From assembly GCA_032871835.1 (NCBI GenBank), contig CM065295.1, forward strand, positions 38,190,360 through 38,254,359: a DNA stretch of 64,000 bases, given 5' to 3'. How positions within the stretch are numbered: the first letter of the stretch is position 1; each line of letters starts with the position of its first letter. Source of the DNA: Dipteronia dyeriana (Eukaryota > Streptophyta > Magnoliopsida > Sapindales > Sapindaceae). The notes under the pieces are model-generated. The model was not told the DNA's origin and did no database searches. It was given only the letters and a program-made list of their open reading frames with translations. The position numbers and the translations under genes were made by a program. Positions 10,601 to 22,587 of the stretch are shown piece by piece.

Positions 10601-12514
10601 TGATAAACACTTTTTCCATCGTTAAGAAATTATGTATAATGTTCTACACAATATGCTCTAAAGTTTTGAAAACTAGTGAAGCGACAAGCGAGGGTATCAT
10701 CCACAGGGAGGTGTTATTCATCAATTGTCTCTCGGTTTTGTGATTATTGAAAACAATGTAAATGAGAACATGGCAAGGGTGAGAATGGTGTGTGTGAAGT
10801 GTAAGCATTTAAGTATGTCTGTATGAACAAGAATAAGTAAAGAAAACATAAGAGAACATAGAGAGATTAGAATGGTGATTAAAATGATAAATATAAAATA
10901 GAAGGATATGAGAGATGCAAGAAAATGGATACATATGGTACTCATGACCACCCAAAATATTCGCACCACCTAAAATAACTAACAGTAAACACACTCCTAT
11001 ATTGGGTTCAACCTAGCCTTAAGTGCGACCTCTAGGTATAATAATTGGAGAATCGACTAGTCCTCTAACGCTACTCACCGAGAGTGTATCACATGAGCAA
11101 CTACTAAAGACCGCGTTTAAGCACATATATTAAAGAGATAAACACAAGATTGACCACCAATGGCTACTCGCCTGTCACGTGTGAACAACAACCAATGGAA
11201 GCATTAAGCATTAATGGACCCTCGACCATTACTTATTGAGAGGGTATCGTACAAACAATGGCCAAGAGTCACGACCTAAATGCTACTCACAGATAGGGTA
11301 TCGTACAAGCAACACTCAAGGGTTGTGTAAGCATGTAGGTTTATGGAACCGAAAACAACAAATGCAAATTGTATGCTATTCACGAGTTCCCACCCAAACA
11401 AACAAAAGCACTCAAACCAATCAAAAACACGCATTTCGAATAGTCCATCGACATATGAGCAGTCATGGGATGCTTAATTAATCTACTCCTAAATTACATT
11501 TATCTACTCCTAATCCCAATCATAAACACACATCAATTTCTACTCTACATGCCATGGATGTGAAGACAAGAGCCTATTCATAAACATGCATCAAGTGTTG
11601 GGTTGTCAATCCTACCCAATACAAGTCAAGCATCAATTAAGTGCAAATTGAATGGGACAATAAAAGAAGGAATCAATACAAGGCAATCAAATATATGGAA
11701 ATAATATTAGGGTTTACATATTTCCCAAATAGGGATACACATCAAAAAAGAAAATAACAAGAAAGAGTAAATAGGAGAAACCCAAGGTTGTCAATACCGG
11801 ATCTCTAGGCTCGGAGAGTGGCCCAATTGTCATCTTGAATCTTCAAGCTCCATTGAAGCTCCTATTCCTCATAGACAAGGTAGGGGGGTGCTCTTTCCAC
11901 TTGAAACTCCTCAAAAGATGGGTGGTTGCAGGTAGAAGGTGATGATGAGGAGGCATCCATGGAGGAAAAACCTCCATGCATGCTGTTGGAAGCTCCTATC
12001 TCTCTTAATTTGGTGAAGAAGATGAGGTGTGGGATGTATGGATAACTTTTTTGAATGAAAGATTTTTGGTCTCATGGAAAAAGTGATGTATTTATAGGCT
12101 TGAGTGGCTAGGGCATGAAAAAGGCATAATATGACGGTTTTACCCTTTAGAAAACATGACTTTCGCCCAGCCAGAACACGCAGTGCACGGGTTCCCACCC
12201 ATACAGTGACCCACGCACGTGTTTGATGCCTAAAACCTTGCTCTCGGGTTCAGTGAAATGCGCAGACAAATGCACGATTGTGCACGGGTGAGGACAACGT
12301 ATTGACATGCGCAATATCCGCACATTGGGCTCATTTCGTTAATAAATTATGATCGTTTGCACACAAAATTCCTGATTTCTGCCTCTAGCACTAGAAATCC
12401 ATTGAATGCCTGCAAACACTATAAAACAAGCCATTAGACAACAAAATATTCTCTAAAACAAGCTAAAGAAAATTGAAACGATGGCCAAAATATATGACAA
12501 TTATGGTCCGATCA
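10601..12514 (-). repeat. 5' LTR of element G
   Basis: On the + strand it runs from TGATAAACAC to GGTCCGATCA, giving TG...CA ends on both strands. It holds the shared block AGGGTATCATCCACAGGGA at 10691 and the phrase ATGGTGTATTTATAGGCTTG near 12086. The latter corresponds to the TATA-like region of the other copy; on the - strand it could also be near the polyadenylation region. Motifs such as GTGCACGGGTTCCCACCC occur near 12185. Confidence 0.6.
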
Positions 12515-12519
12515 TGATC

Positions 12520-12959
12520 AGATTGAAGAGTTTTACTTGTTATTTGTTTTAGCTTTAATATTTTCTTGTAATTTGCTTTGTCAATTAAATCTCTTATTTT
12601 TCCCATACTTGGAGGGTTGTTCCAAGAGTTGGCTCTATATTTGGTTCTTCTACTTTGTAAGAAGGCATCTTATAATTTTTATTGAATGAATTAAACTCTT
12701 TTGAGTGTTATCCTTACTCTGTATCTCTTTGGTGGATTTACATTGAGTGGTGAGTTTCCCTTCAGTTCTGTATCCTTTGTTAGTTCTCTAGGCTGGTGAT
12801 TTTATGTATCTCTTTTGACTTAACGTTTGGTAGTGAGCCTTACCTATCTTGCTGAGTTTCCCTAGGGTAGTGATCTTTGTATCCCTTTAGAAGTAAAACT
12901 ACTGTTCTTTTGTGTGTGTTTTGGCTGTTTCTTGTTTGTCACCTAGCTTCCCAGTATCA
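12520..12959 (+). repeat. 3' LTR of element A, second part
   Basis: It resumes the LTR interrupted at 5258 and follows 755-1239 closely, ending CCAGTATCA at 12959. The next bases, AGCTG, are the right copy of A's candidate target duplication. Confidence 0.8.
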
Positions 12960-13108
12960 AGCTGGAAGACATGGATGGACGAACTATCGACCACACTTGG
13001 AATGCTGATCACCTGAAGAGATTCTACCCACAGGAGGTTGGAAACACTATGCCATACCAAAATCATCCAGATAGGTACTTGTATTTGTACTCCGAAAACA
13101 TTTTTTAA
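12960..13108 (+). pseudogene. Tat-like gypsy integrase C-terminus, right part (element T0)
   Basis: The frame that leaves the left part at 508 continues here as LEDMDGRTIDHTWNADHLKR, then FYPQEV, and ends with a TAA at 13106-13108. 'TWNADHLKRFYP' resembles the extreme C-terminus of Tat/Athila-type gypsy polyproteins (family knowledge). This stop marks the true end of the T0 pol gene. A stop at 503-505 in the left part shows decay or falls at the insertion site. Confidence 0.65.
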
Positions 13109-13234
13109 CAACAGTTTGTTATCGATAGAGTCTTCATTTTTCTCCATCTGTGTTTGTTTGTTTTATTTACCAAGAGTTCACCACAGATGTTCACCATGAT
13201 CGCCGTGAACCAGGAAAAGAAACATAACTACCCT

Positions 13235-13620
13235 GATGCCTTGGCCGAGCACCACCCCCCCCCCGTCAAGAAGGGTCTAAGAGTAAGAGCGTAATTACCT
13301 GCTAGATCTCGAGACCAAGATGAACATCCTAATGTCCTTGGTTGGGCGACTCCCTAAAGGGTCTAAGTGTAAGTGTATAATTGCCAGCTAGATCACAAGA
13401 CCAGGACAACCAAACCGCCTTCCCTATGCCTTGGTCGGGCTACCACCCCTAATAAGGGTCTGAGTGAAACTGCATAATTGCCAGCCAGATCGCGTGACTA
13501 GGATAGCCAAGAGGCACTTAAGATGCCTTGGTCTTGAAGCCACCCCTAAGAATGATCAAAAACGTAAGTGCATAGTTGCTTATCCTGATCACGCACACCA
13601 AGATACCAGGTTCTCATTGG
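13235..13620 (+). repeat. Four-unit tandem array of about 95 bp in the 3' region of T0
   Basis: Units start near 13235, 13331, 13425 and 13522. Each begins with a form of ATGCCTTGG and contains GGGTCTAAG-GTAAGTG-ATAATTGCCAG-TAGATC. Units differ at many positions, so the array is old. It lies 3' of the pol stop, where Tat-lineage elements often carry tandem repeats. A run of nine or more C (about 13253-13262) interrupts the first unit. Confidence 0.7.
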
Positions 13621-13978
13621 AACAGGGATGCTAGGTACCTCGATTGTCTTAGAAAGTATAATAAGATTTTATAAAGTCCTACAGGGATCATTTTAATTAA
13701 AACCTCAGAAACATGGTACTAATCACTTGTCACACGAATTTTCTCCTTATCAATTTGTTAGTTTTTTGTGTTGGCAGTAATACACAGGGACTAGACACAA
13801 AGATGGAAGATACCATACTCTTGGTATCATCCAGATATCAGGATACCACACATATGAGGATCCTTGATACCTAGGCTATTACAATTGGTTATTTTACGAA
13901 AGTCAGATGATTCATGATACAAGATTTGATTACACCGAGACCATGAAACCATCTAGGTACCAAGGAACCATGTATTTG
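13621..13978 (+). other. Unassigned, likely 3' region of T0
   Basis: No ORF of note and no match to other parts of the window. Short phrases recur (GATACC with ATCC/AGATATC, CTAGGTACC at 13631 and 13951), suggesting further diverged repeats. It ends where the M-family LTR fragment begins. Confidence 0.4.
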
Positions 13979-15191
13979 GCCCAATATATTATTTTTTTAT
14001 TTTATTAAATCCGTTTGACCTTTATAAAAAGTCCACATGTGAACTAGACCCATTTTTACAAAAAGAAACAAGTCGACATGCCTCAATACAATTCTAGATG
14101 GACCCCTAAATTGGTCCGGTAAAATATATCAAGTGATCCATGCAAGTTCGTGTGGATTGAGAATCTTGGCGGGCTATCTAAATTTAAGTTTCAATACACA
14201 CAACCCAATCACAATCAACAAATGATTCACTTAGGTCTGATCTATTTAATTTTAGTTCATTCCACTAAAGAACTAAAATTGAACTCTTAAATAAAGATAG
14301 AATAAGTTGATGTTACTCATTCATACCCTAGACAACCTTATTGGAGAAAGTGTATCCTCGTGAAGAATATCAGTAATCGCCAATAGCTCATAGACCGCCT
14401 ATAGCTCTCCAAGTTACCATATTTACTCATACGATAACATTTTGAACTTGGATATTTTGACTTGTCCATAAGCCATGTTTCAATAGACACTATTGAAAAC
14501 TTATCGTTAAGATTTAATAACCAATACCTCAAAACATCCATATGATGGTATTCTACTCCCATTCAATAAATAGAGCCACAATGTCCATATCTATAAATGA
14601 AGTCCTATATCGATTAACAAATGAATACCACCAAACTATCGAGGATAGACTACGTTATATAATCGTACTCGTTGATAGCTCAAATGATAACACTTGCAAC
14701 CATAAGTCCATAATTTATCTCAGGATTGAGATAGACTCTCCGATTGTTTTCAAATGAAAATTTTTATCCATTGACGGTTCTAGATAAAGTATTCATTGTG
14801 ATCCTATTCAATGCACCCAGTGCACTAGATTCTTTTGCCCAAAGACACCACACTTTGATGATTTTAAACTCATCATAACACATTGGATCACACACGAATG
14901 CTAGCAAAATAATCTACAACTTTTACAAGATAAAGGCGCCCAACCTTTTATCTTAAGTTGTGAATATTATTCATGACTAACTAAAGAATTGTGTCTACAT
15001 CATACATATCTAGATGTATGAACCATTCTTCTTTTCTCATAGTCTTTTGACCTTATGATTATTTACTTTTGACAATTATAATAATTAAACTATAAATGCT
15101 ATAAGATTTGTTAAACTAGAAATCACTTTCTTAATATCAAAAGATTTTCGAATATATTATTATACTCTTGCTATCGAGCATAATCCTAACC
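13979..15191 (-). repeat. 5' half of an M-family copia LTR
   Basis: It parallels 52528-53731 base by base with small differences, including ACTATTGAAAACTTATCGTTAA and CTATCGAGCATAATCC near the end. The orientation is - strand, so this is the first half of the LTR (TGTTAGGATTATGC...). The 3' half, present at 51450-52527 and 59066-59681, is missing here. No PPT or coding part of the element adjoins it. Its predicted 70-80 residue ORFs are not genes. Confidence 0.8.
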
Positions 15192-16819
15192 GTCATATCC
15201 CCGATTTGATGAATAAAGCAGTTCTCCGCTAGTAATCTCACTCTCTTCTTTCCTCTTTCCTTAATCTCTTCCCTGGTATGAAGTACCTACCCCTCTGAAC
15301 CTTCTTATGTAGTGGTTGAGGGTGTTAACTGATATTCCTTACCTTGATTGAATTTTTGGTTAACAACAACCTATATAAATATATGTCAATATTCTAATAT
15401 GCAAAAAATGCTAGGCAATACTAAATGCTTATCTAGAGATTTATGATGGCCATCAAACAATCCTAGATATCAAAATGTATATATAAATTTTCATAAAGAC
15501 TAACTAGTTATAGATATGCAAGTCTAAAATCTAGATTCAAATAAAAGCCAACCAACACAAGTTGTCATAAAAAAGGCAAGGACAATACATGCAATCAATG
15601 AGTCTTAATCAATAATGTCTAAATGCAAGACATAGAGACTTAGCTAGAGGAAAATATTGTCCTAAATGCAAGCTATCAGAAAACAAAGCCAATCATTCAA
15701 AGGAACTCACAAATAGATGCAATAAATAGAGTCCTAGCATTTAATCAACTAATAATGCACTAAAAACACAAGCTTGGAAAGTATGAACAGTTAACAAAGA
15801 TGGGTTTTTTAATTGACTTTCCAAGTCAACTTAATGATGAATACTCATGCCTAAAGATGCTCAATGATGTTTGAAAGATGATGCGTTTTGGGTTTATAGA
15901 GACAAAAGTGAAGTCTTGGAGCTCTCTCTCTATTGGAGTCAATTTCTCTCTCTAAAAATATGACTTTTAGAGCTCTTAGACTAGATAAGAAAGAAGATAA
16001 CATATATATATCAGCTTAAGTGAAACTACATCATTTTGGAAAGTTAGCATTTTAAAACAGCATATACGACACAATGCTCGGATCATTGCGCGGGTAAGAA
16101 TCCATGCACATACTCATTTCTGGAGACTACATGGGTGTAGACCCATGCACCAATCGCCCACCAAAATATCAATAACACAACAGAGAAACTACGCTAGTAA
16201 GTGAATGGGTAAAGACCCGTGCACTACCCGTACACTAAAGAAAGAACAATTAGCATGGGAACTTCACAGGTAAGTGCATGGGGAGGGACCTGTCCCTCCT
16301 AAGAGGACACTCATTGAGCTAAGAAAAGCAGACCAACGTGCGGGCGTGGACATTTCTAATCAAATATCAGGAAACGAATTACAAATCACAAAGCCGCACT
16401 TAAAGCTAACAACATGGTGCATGTATGAAAGGTGATGAGAGGTGTAAAGAAGGCATCCATGAAGGAATGAAACACAAATATAAGATTAACAAGGCATGCA
16501 TAAAGTATTCTGTGTGAGTGCAACTAAATCTCTTCAAGAGTTAAGAACAAGTGAACTACCTCTCTTGAAGCTTGTTGGGATCTTGGGAGCTTGTTAATTA
16601 AGGATCACAATTGGTGACTTAAGCTACTCATTATAAACAATCCCAATGTTGTTTGTAAAATAGAGGTCCTTACAATCAGCCCCTATTGCTATTTCATGAC
16701 AAAATAACCACATATAAAATAATGCTCAAAAGGAGAAAACAAAGCTATTTGTCAATAAAAGTACCTTCCACTCTACAAAAAAAGAAAGTCCCAGTAGAGC
16801 TAATGGATGTTGTCATTCC
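15192..16819. other. Non-coding sequence, possibly a diverged G-like LTR
   Basis: No ORF of interest. Between about 16070 and 16230 the phrases CGCGGGTAAGAATCCATGCAC, GGTGTAGACCCATGCACC and GGGTAAAGACCCGTGCAC echo the (A)CCCGTGCA motifs of the G LTRs. The general layout (a short AT-rich transcript-like region, then this motif cluster) is also alike. The match is too weak by eye to call a second G element. Confidence 0.3.
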
Positions 16820-16834
16820 ACTTGGCAAAATCAT

Positions 16835-16945
16835 AGGTTGCGTAGAGTAATTTTTAACCTTATTAGTAGCAAGTGGGAAGCCAAGGTGATGTGATCTATT
16901 GCTCCACTATTAATAATCCAGTGAGGGTCACGAAAAGATTTAGTG
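16835..16945 (-). pseudogene. Protease region of copia C with altered active site
   Basis: The - strand reads RDPHWIINSGAIDHIT, then LASHLLL. In copia elements this block is W-I-I-D-S-G-A-(T)-D-H-I, with the catalytic Asp in DSG. Here that Asp is Asn. No open frame extends more than a few dozen codons on either side. Confidence 0.6.
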
Positions 16946-17007
16946 ATACTTTATGGTTGGCTATAGGCTGCATTTATTGTGGGCCGATGAGAGTCTTTCC
17001 TTATTAT

Positions 17008-17870
17008 TGACGTCGATTTCTTGATGGTCAAGAAAGTCAACAGTGTTGAATTTGGTAATGACTTGTTAAGAGAGAAAGAGAATGAGAATGTAATTGATAT
17101 GTTAGTGACACAAGTTTACATGGTAAAACTTCGATTGTCAGAGAAACGTCCGCGGGTGGTTGATTGACCAACCAAACCAAATCCACTATTGAATAATCAG
17201 TTACACACCATTTGATCTCTCCTTTTTCTCTGTTATAATGATTTCTTTTCTATTCTATTTTGTATTTGTTCTATCTCACGTCCCTTTTACAGTAAGATTA
17301 TGGGTCCACTTATACATACATAGAACCCTAATCCTTATTGTACAAGTAAGAAAAATAATTTGTATTTAATTATGACTGGTTTCTTATCAAGGTTATCTTT
17401 ATCTTCTTTCATGTTTCTGAGATCTTATGGATTGAATATGAATCTTCATGGGACTTTGGTGGCACAGTCCATTTAGGACTCATTTCCTAATCGACATGCA
17501 GTCTTCTAGAATAATAGAGTTGCCTGATTTGGACATACTTCCTGTTTGGTATTTTATCCTTCTAGAATCTTTCTAAATTCTTTCCTCCTTTGATACGGGG
17601 GATGAAATACTGATGTTTCCGTATCAAAGTATGATTCTTGGTTTTACTCACGTATGTGAATTGTATGCTAAACTTTTTTATTCAGGCTCCCTGTGTTGTC
17701 CTGAGTAGAACTGAACGTGCCGTGTACTCGTATTTGGGCTTACTCGGGTTCTTATTTCTTTATAGGATGGTGTCTTCTAGATGCCAGCTCGGATGCCCAT
17801 CTGGCAATCTTTTTAAGGAATTGTCTTACCTGTCAGTGATGTGTACATTCAATTAAATATACATATAACA
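17008..17870 (-). repeat. 3' LTR of element B
   Basis: It shares with 27346-28227 the starts TGACGTCGATTTCTTGATGG / TGCCGTTGATTTCTTGATGG and the + strand ends ATACATATAACA / ATACATATAATA. Next to it, AATACCCCCTTAAAATAC (17871-17888) is, on the - strand, the polypurine tract. The ORF at 17638-17856 lies wholly in the LTR and has a close counterpart at 27995-28225 in the other LTR. That is shared sequence, not evidence of a gene. Confidence 0.8.
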
Positions 17871-18581
17871 ATACCCCCTTAAAATACTTTTGCTTAGTAG
17901 AATTCATTTTGGCAAAAGTATTTTAATTGCTTTGAATTCCGACTAGCCTTTTGTCTTTTCCTTCTTAATTTCTCATTAATGTAGGAGTAATAATCCTTAA
18001 ACAATTCATTGCATTAATGACGTGTCTTAATGGCAACCATGTGTGTGCAATTTGTTTCTTCAAGCGAAATCTCGATTATTGTGACGTTTTGAAATCCTGA
18101 CGGCTTGATCTGTTCTTTCAGCGACATATGTCCTTTAATTGGTTTAGCATTTATGAGATACGATGCGCTGGTGTCTTTCGATCATTTAGTTGTTTATTTA
18201 AACTAAAGGGGGTTGTTCTTGTCGTTCATTTTCACAGAAAGAGGCAAAAAACCCAGATTTCTCTCATGCACAGATTCATCTTGACTCTTCATTGAGGCTT
18301 TTCCCAGTTTCTTTGCATCTGCTTTTAAGGTCAGTTCAGATGGCTCCTATTTCACGACATCGCCTTTTTGTTATAGCTTTCGATGCACTTGAGTGTGGAG
18401 ATATTCAATTGGTTTCTTGTATTCGTAGATTATTGGGGTAAACACCTCCTGATCAGCCTTAATTTCTAAATGTTGATGTTTCCGAGCTTATCCTAATGTT
18501 CATTTCAGTTCTAGCTCTGAATCTTCTTCCAGCTCTGAAACTTTTATTTTTTATCATCATAGGGTTCCTCTACGATCTAGG

Positions 18582-21267
18582 ATGGGAAAGCACCGAAGTA
18601 ATCGTACGGTTCACAAACATGGTTCAAGCGACATTCAGATTGGGAGGTAAGTAATTAACGAGAATTATATTGAGAAAGAGCATCGTGCCTCTCGAATTCC
18701 CTTTTCTCTTGATCTTTTGAGTGCATATGATGTCGAACCGAACATGGTCGGGGAAACAAAGATAGAAAAATATCGTTCTTGATTTGATCTACATTATTCA
18801 GTTTTAATGGTTCCTACTGGTAATAGGGTCCCATAGAACCCTCATCCGGGCATGGTAGCAGTTTATGAATCCATACTCAGCTGCGGTGTGACTCTTCCTC
18901 TTCAGCCTTTCATTGCTTGGTTCCTTGCTGAGGCGATGATCGCTCCGACCCAGCTATCCCAGAACAACTATAGGATCCTGATGAATATGAGGCATATATG
19001 GAGCCAGATAAACTTGCCACCGTCCTCTCTTAGGGAAATTTGACATTTTTATACTCTAAGGCAATCTGGTCAAACTGGGACTTTCTTTCTTCTATCCAGC
19101 CAGCCAGATAGCTGGATTCCCGAGGGTGCGAAGGTGAACCGGAGAGTTGATATTTCCTCGGACATCAAGCAGAATGGTTTTGTTTGGGGTTTCCCTACCT
19201 TGAACAAGTACTGGAAAAACAATAGGTTTTTATCGGAGGAACTGGGGACACGAGATCAAGCTCTCAACTTGGGAAAATCGGGAAGTATTAAAGGTTCCCC
19301 GTTTCTTTTGTTCTCCCACTCACTGGAACAAGTCGTGACCTGTTTTAATTGATACCGAGTTAACTAACCTTTCTCGGGAAGCCGTGCGTACTTTGGAGAA
19401 AAGGAGAATATCCTATCTGTTTGATGAGAAGAAGATAATAACGCTTGGCTTTTTTACTCAAATTTCATCTTACCGCAGACGTTGTAAGTGGATTTTGTTT
19501 ATCGCTTTCGACTGCCTTTTAACTCAATCATTTTCGAATTCAGTGTATGATATGGATGTCGTCTTTGACGCCCAAGCCCACCAAGTGAAGTCAATTATTT
19601 AGGCGAGTCATAAAGAGACTACTCGTCAAAACGAAAAAGGGATTGCTTCGCCTAATAATGAGTCGGATCAGAGTTCCGAGGAAATAGATGAGCAAAATCC
19701 TGAATATATTCCCGAAGAGGTCGTTCAACCGACCACGAGGGAATCAAGTGATTCGAGTGGCTCTACGGGACTTGATAGTGACCAAAGGGTGTCTGAGGAT
19801 GAAGGCAGACAACAAGTGCATCCTAGTGGTGTAACATCTGACGCTCCTAGTTTGATAAGTGAAGGATGTGGAAACCCCTCTCTGAACAGGTTGGCCCTCT
19901 CCTTGATCTTTTTGAATCTTTTCAAGATATCACGGAGGATCAGGTAGATCCTACAGCTGACCTCAGCTTCCATCGTCCTCGAGCTGGAAAGAGGAAGACA
20001 GTTGATTCTCCTTGTCCGACCTCTTCTAAAAATTCCTAGAGTGGTTTCATTCATCGAGTCGAGCAATGAAAATGCTGACATTAGGGGTTCCCCGAGTGCT
20101 AAAGAAGAGAGGCCTTTGGGAAGAGTGGAACCTCCAGAAAATTTGAACAGAGGAGATTCTTTGCTTCCTGAATTTGAGGATGCAGGAGTGGGATCCTCGG
20201 GAAACCCTACTCGTCCCACCCCCTAGGATATGTTAAGAATGTTGTCATCTGGTCGGGATTTTATTGGTGATTACCATTGGAGTCTCTTCAGGAATGGTTC
20301 TCCTACGGAGCTTTTTCATAACATTCTTAATAGTACGAATTTAAATCTTCTGTCCCGAACTTCATCTTGATATGCCTTAATTCAGATTTTTAAATTACTT
20401 CCCTGTAGATGGTTAATGCGTTTGCTGAGTTTATTCAGATGCAACAACATCAAGCTGATCGGATTAGGAGCCTTGAATCTCAGTTAAAGGAAAGTGAGGA
20501 TAACAGTGCTCGGATTGAGGCGGCATGTCAAAAGGAGGTGAGTTCTTCCCAGGAGTTTACCGATCATTTTTTGGTGAGACAGATGGAGGCCGAGGAGAGG
20601 GCCTCTGCTAAGGAAAAGAGAGTTAAATCTTTGGAAGACTCGCTCTCTATTGCCTAAGAGTTAATGCTTCTGGCTGAGCAAGAGGCTGAATAAGCAAAGT
20701 CTTCTTATGAGCTCAAAATTGAAGATATTGAGCTACAGGCCGTGACGGTTGAAGCCCTTTTCGAATGAAGCCAAGCTGGAACTTGAAGTGCAAGGGGTTG
20801 ATCGTTTTAAGAGGCCTACAACCTATGATGCCCTACTTATTAGGGAGTTCCAACGGGGGTTGGTCTCGACTGGCAAATTCTTTAAGGTCAAGTATTGAGC
20901 GATAGAAAAGGATCGATCCAATTGGGATCTATCAATCAAAACTCACGTGGATCGCTCGTTGGAGTCTCTTTGGATTCAAATGATTGAGTGGAGAGCTTAT
21001 TGTTATAGTAAAGACAAAGATCCCCATTCTATGCGTCTAGAGGTCCCGTCCAAATATTCTCTTTCGACTTTTTATGCCATTCAAGAAACTGGTGTGGATG
21101 GGTCGGAACCTGACGTTGGACCGGTCTCTGGAATGGATTACAGTGAATGGATGGATGATTCGGTTAACATAATTGGTTGGCCTTCTAATTAAAGTCTCCT
21201 ACATGAATACGAAGTGGTGCCTGATCCGAGCATCGACAAAGGCTCTAAATCCTCAGCCCCACCTTAG
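18582..21267 (+). pseudogene. Antisense ORF region of element B (putative gypsy-type transposon protein)
   Basis: The + strand codes in pieces, opposite to the element: ESILSCGVTLPLQPFIAWFL with APTQLSQNNYRILMNM (18852-19043), GFVWGFPTLNKYWKNNRF (19134-19352), an acidic/Ser-rich middle (about 19600-20220), a coiled-coil segment (20409-20657) and a C-terminal piece (20947-21192). The first piece resembles the plant 'putative gypsy type transposon' family (Pfam Transposase_28; recalled, not searched). A candidate 60-base intron, GTAAGTGG...TTCAG, is at 19484-19543, and another acceptor (TTCCCTGTAG) precedes 20409. AATAAA follows at 21294-21299. Stops interrupt it. Function is unknown. Confidence 0.6.
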
Positions 21268-21289
21268 GCATATTTGTAAAAAATTGTAT

Positions 21290-22587
21290 AATTAATAAAA
21301 TTCCATATTTTGGGTGATTTATCATTAAATCTGCTACGATAATTAAAATGCCAAGTATCTTATGAAGGGGAAAACACGATTTTAAGTGTCAAGTATCTTA
21401 TTAAACTGGCTAACGCAATTTTAACTGCCAAGTATCTTAATAAACTGGCTAACACAATTTTAAGTGCCAAGTATCTTATTAAACTAGGTTACTTTGTTGC
21501 TCGAATTTCTTTGTTTTAAATGCCAAGTATCTTATTAACTGCTATGCCAAGTATCTTATTAAACTGGCAAATATTATTAACCGAGTCATCTCTGAATAGG
21601 CAAGTTGATTTATACTTGTGTCTCATACTTAGTTGCTACCCAAACGTTACATCGAGGCTCACCGTGATTATATACGTTCGAGTCCTTATGCAAGTCACTG
21701 AGGACGTCTCCTAGTTTTATCATCGTAAGGGTTTACCGAATCGTTAATCTCTGAATCACTTAACACAGCTGCGTAACTCACCGGGATTTTTCCGACGGTG
21801 CCCCGAGCTGTTTTCCAGAATCTGGTGCATCGGGTTTGCCTTTTGGCTAAGGTCTTGGCTGACCTTGCTCGGCTGACAAGCTCCTTTAAGTTTCTCAGCC
21901 CATTCAGAATTTTTGCAAAATTAATAGCCCCGAACATTTTATCTCATGCAGTTTCATGTTGTTATCATATGCTCAATCTTTTTCATATAGTTCTTGTTAT
22001 CATATGTTCAGATTTCTAGAATCCTATGTCGGACTTTTATTTGTAACTGTAAAACTAACAATATAGAAATCTCAAAGGATTGCCGAGAATTAGTAAAAAC
22101 ATCCTGACTAAAAAATAAAAATAAAAACAAATTTCAAGGGTAGAATATCTTTAAATATTAGGCATTGCATGGTCGAGGTAAAACCCTCCATCTGGTCGGG
22201 CAATCCAATATGCTCCGTGACCAGCTATTCCTTCAATTTTGTATGGGCCTTCCCATTTATCAGCCAATGAGCCATCAGCTTTGTTCTTCGTGTTCAGCGA
22301 CACTTTTCTGAGAACCAGGTCTCCTAACCGGAACTTTCTAATACGAAATAAGAATTATAGTTTCGGGCCACTCTGTATTAATATACCGTATTTCGTACTC
22401 AGGATTTCTCCTTTTTTTCTTCCAACTCATCTCAGCTTTGTAACAGCATATTAACATTTTGATCTTCGTTATACAACCTGACTCTAGACGACATATACGA
22501 TGTTTCTACTGGGATGACAGCCTCTATTCCGAATGCCAAAGAGAACGGTTTTTCTCCTGTAGAAGTCATTTTTGTCGTCCGATAAGC
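21290..22587 (-). repeat. 3' untranslated region of element B with CAAGTATCTTATTAAACTG repeats
   Basis: Between about 21350 and 21570 the phrase CAAGTATCTTATTAAACTGG or a close form occurs six or more times at irregular spacing (roughly 20-65 bases). The following block, CAAGTCACTGAGGACGTCTC (21690) and GGGTTTACCGAATCGTTA, recurs in element E at 40454-40520. 21900-22587 has no clear gene; on the - strand it leads into integrase. ORFs on either strand here are chance. Confidence 0.6.

Larger units (their letters stand above)
5259..12514 (-). mobile_element. Non-autonomous LTR element G inside the 3' LTR of A
   Basis: Two blocks of about 1.9 kb (5259-7169 and 10601-12514) bracket 3.4 kb. The primer site lies next to the right block and a purine-rich tract next to the left block, so the element reads on the - strand. 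The flanking five bases are TGGTC (5254-5258) and TGATC (12515-12519), a candidate target duplication with one change. The only coding region is a gag-like ORF; no protease, RT or integrase was seen. Size and content fit a large non-autonomous (LARD-like) element. Confidence 0.7.
509..12959 (+). mobile_element. Gypsy element A, chromovirus-like, decayed, interrupted by element G
   Basis: The element has a 5' LTR (509-1239), an initiator-Met-type primer site, gag and pol in Ty3/gypsy order (RT, RNase H, integrase), and a 3' LTR in two pieces (5006-5258 and 12520-12959). Candidate target duplications are AGCTA (504-508) and AGCTG (12960-12964). The integrase end (GPFKVL...YKIELP...VDLSPY) resembles Reina-type chromoviruses, but the lineage is a guess. 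Many stops and frameshifts make it inactive. It sits in the pol gene of T0. Confidence 0.85.

Noticed and set aside
10357..10743. 128-codon + strand ORF across the tRNA-Asp sequence
   Set aside because: It is antisense to G's gag and runs through the primer site into the LTR; no domain.
17638..17856. Small membrane-like protein, with a copy at 27995-28225
   Set aside because: Both lie inside the two LTRs of element B; conservation reflects LTR identity.
21340..21570. CRISPR-like direct repeats (CAAGTATCTTATTAAACTG)
   Set aside because: Spacing varies and the same phrase occurs in the 3' region of element E; this is a retroelement repeat.
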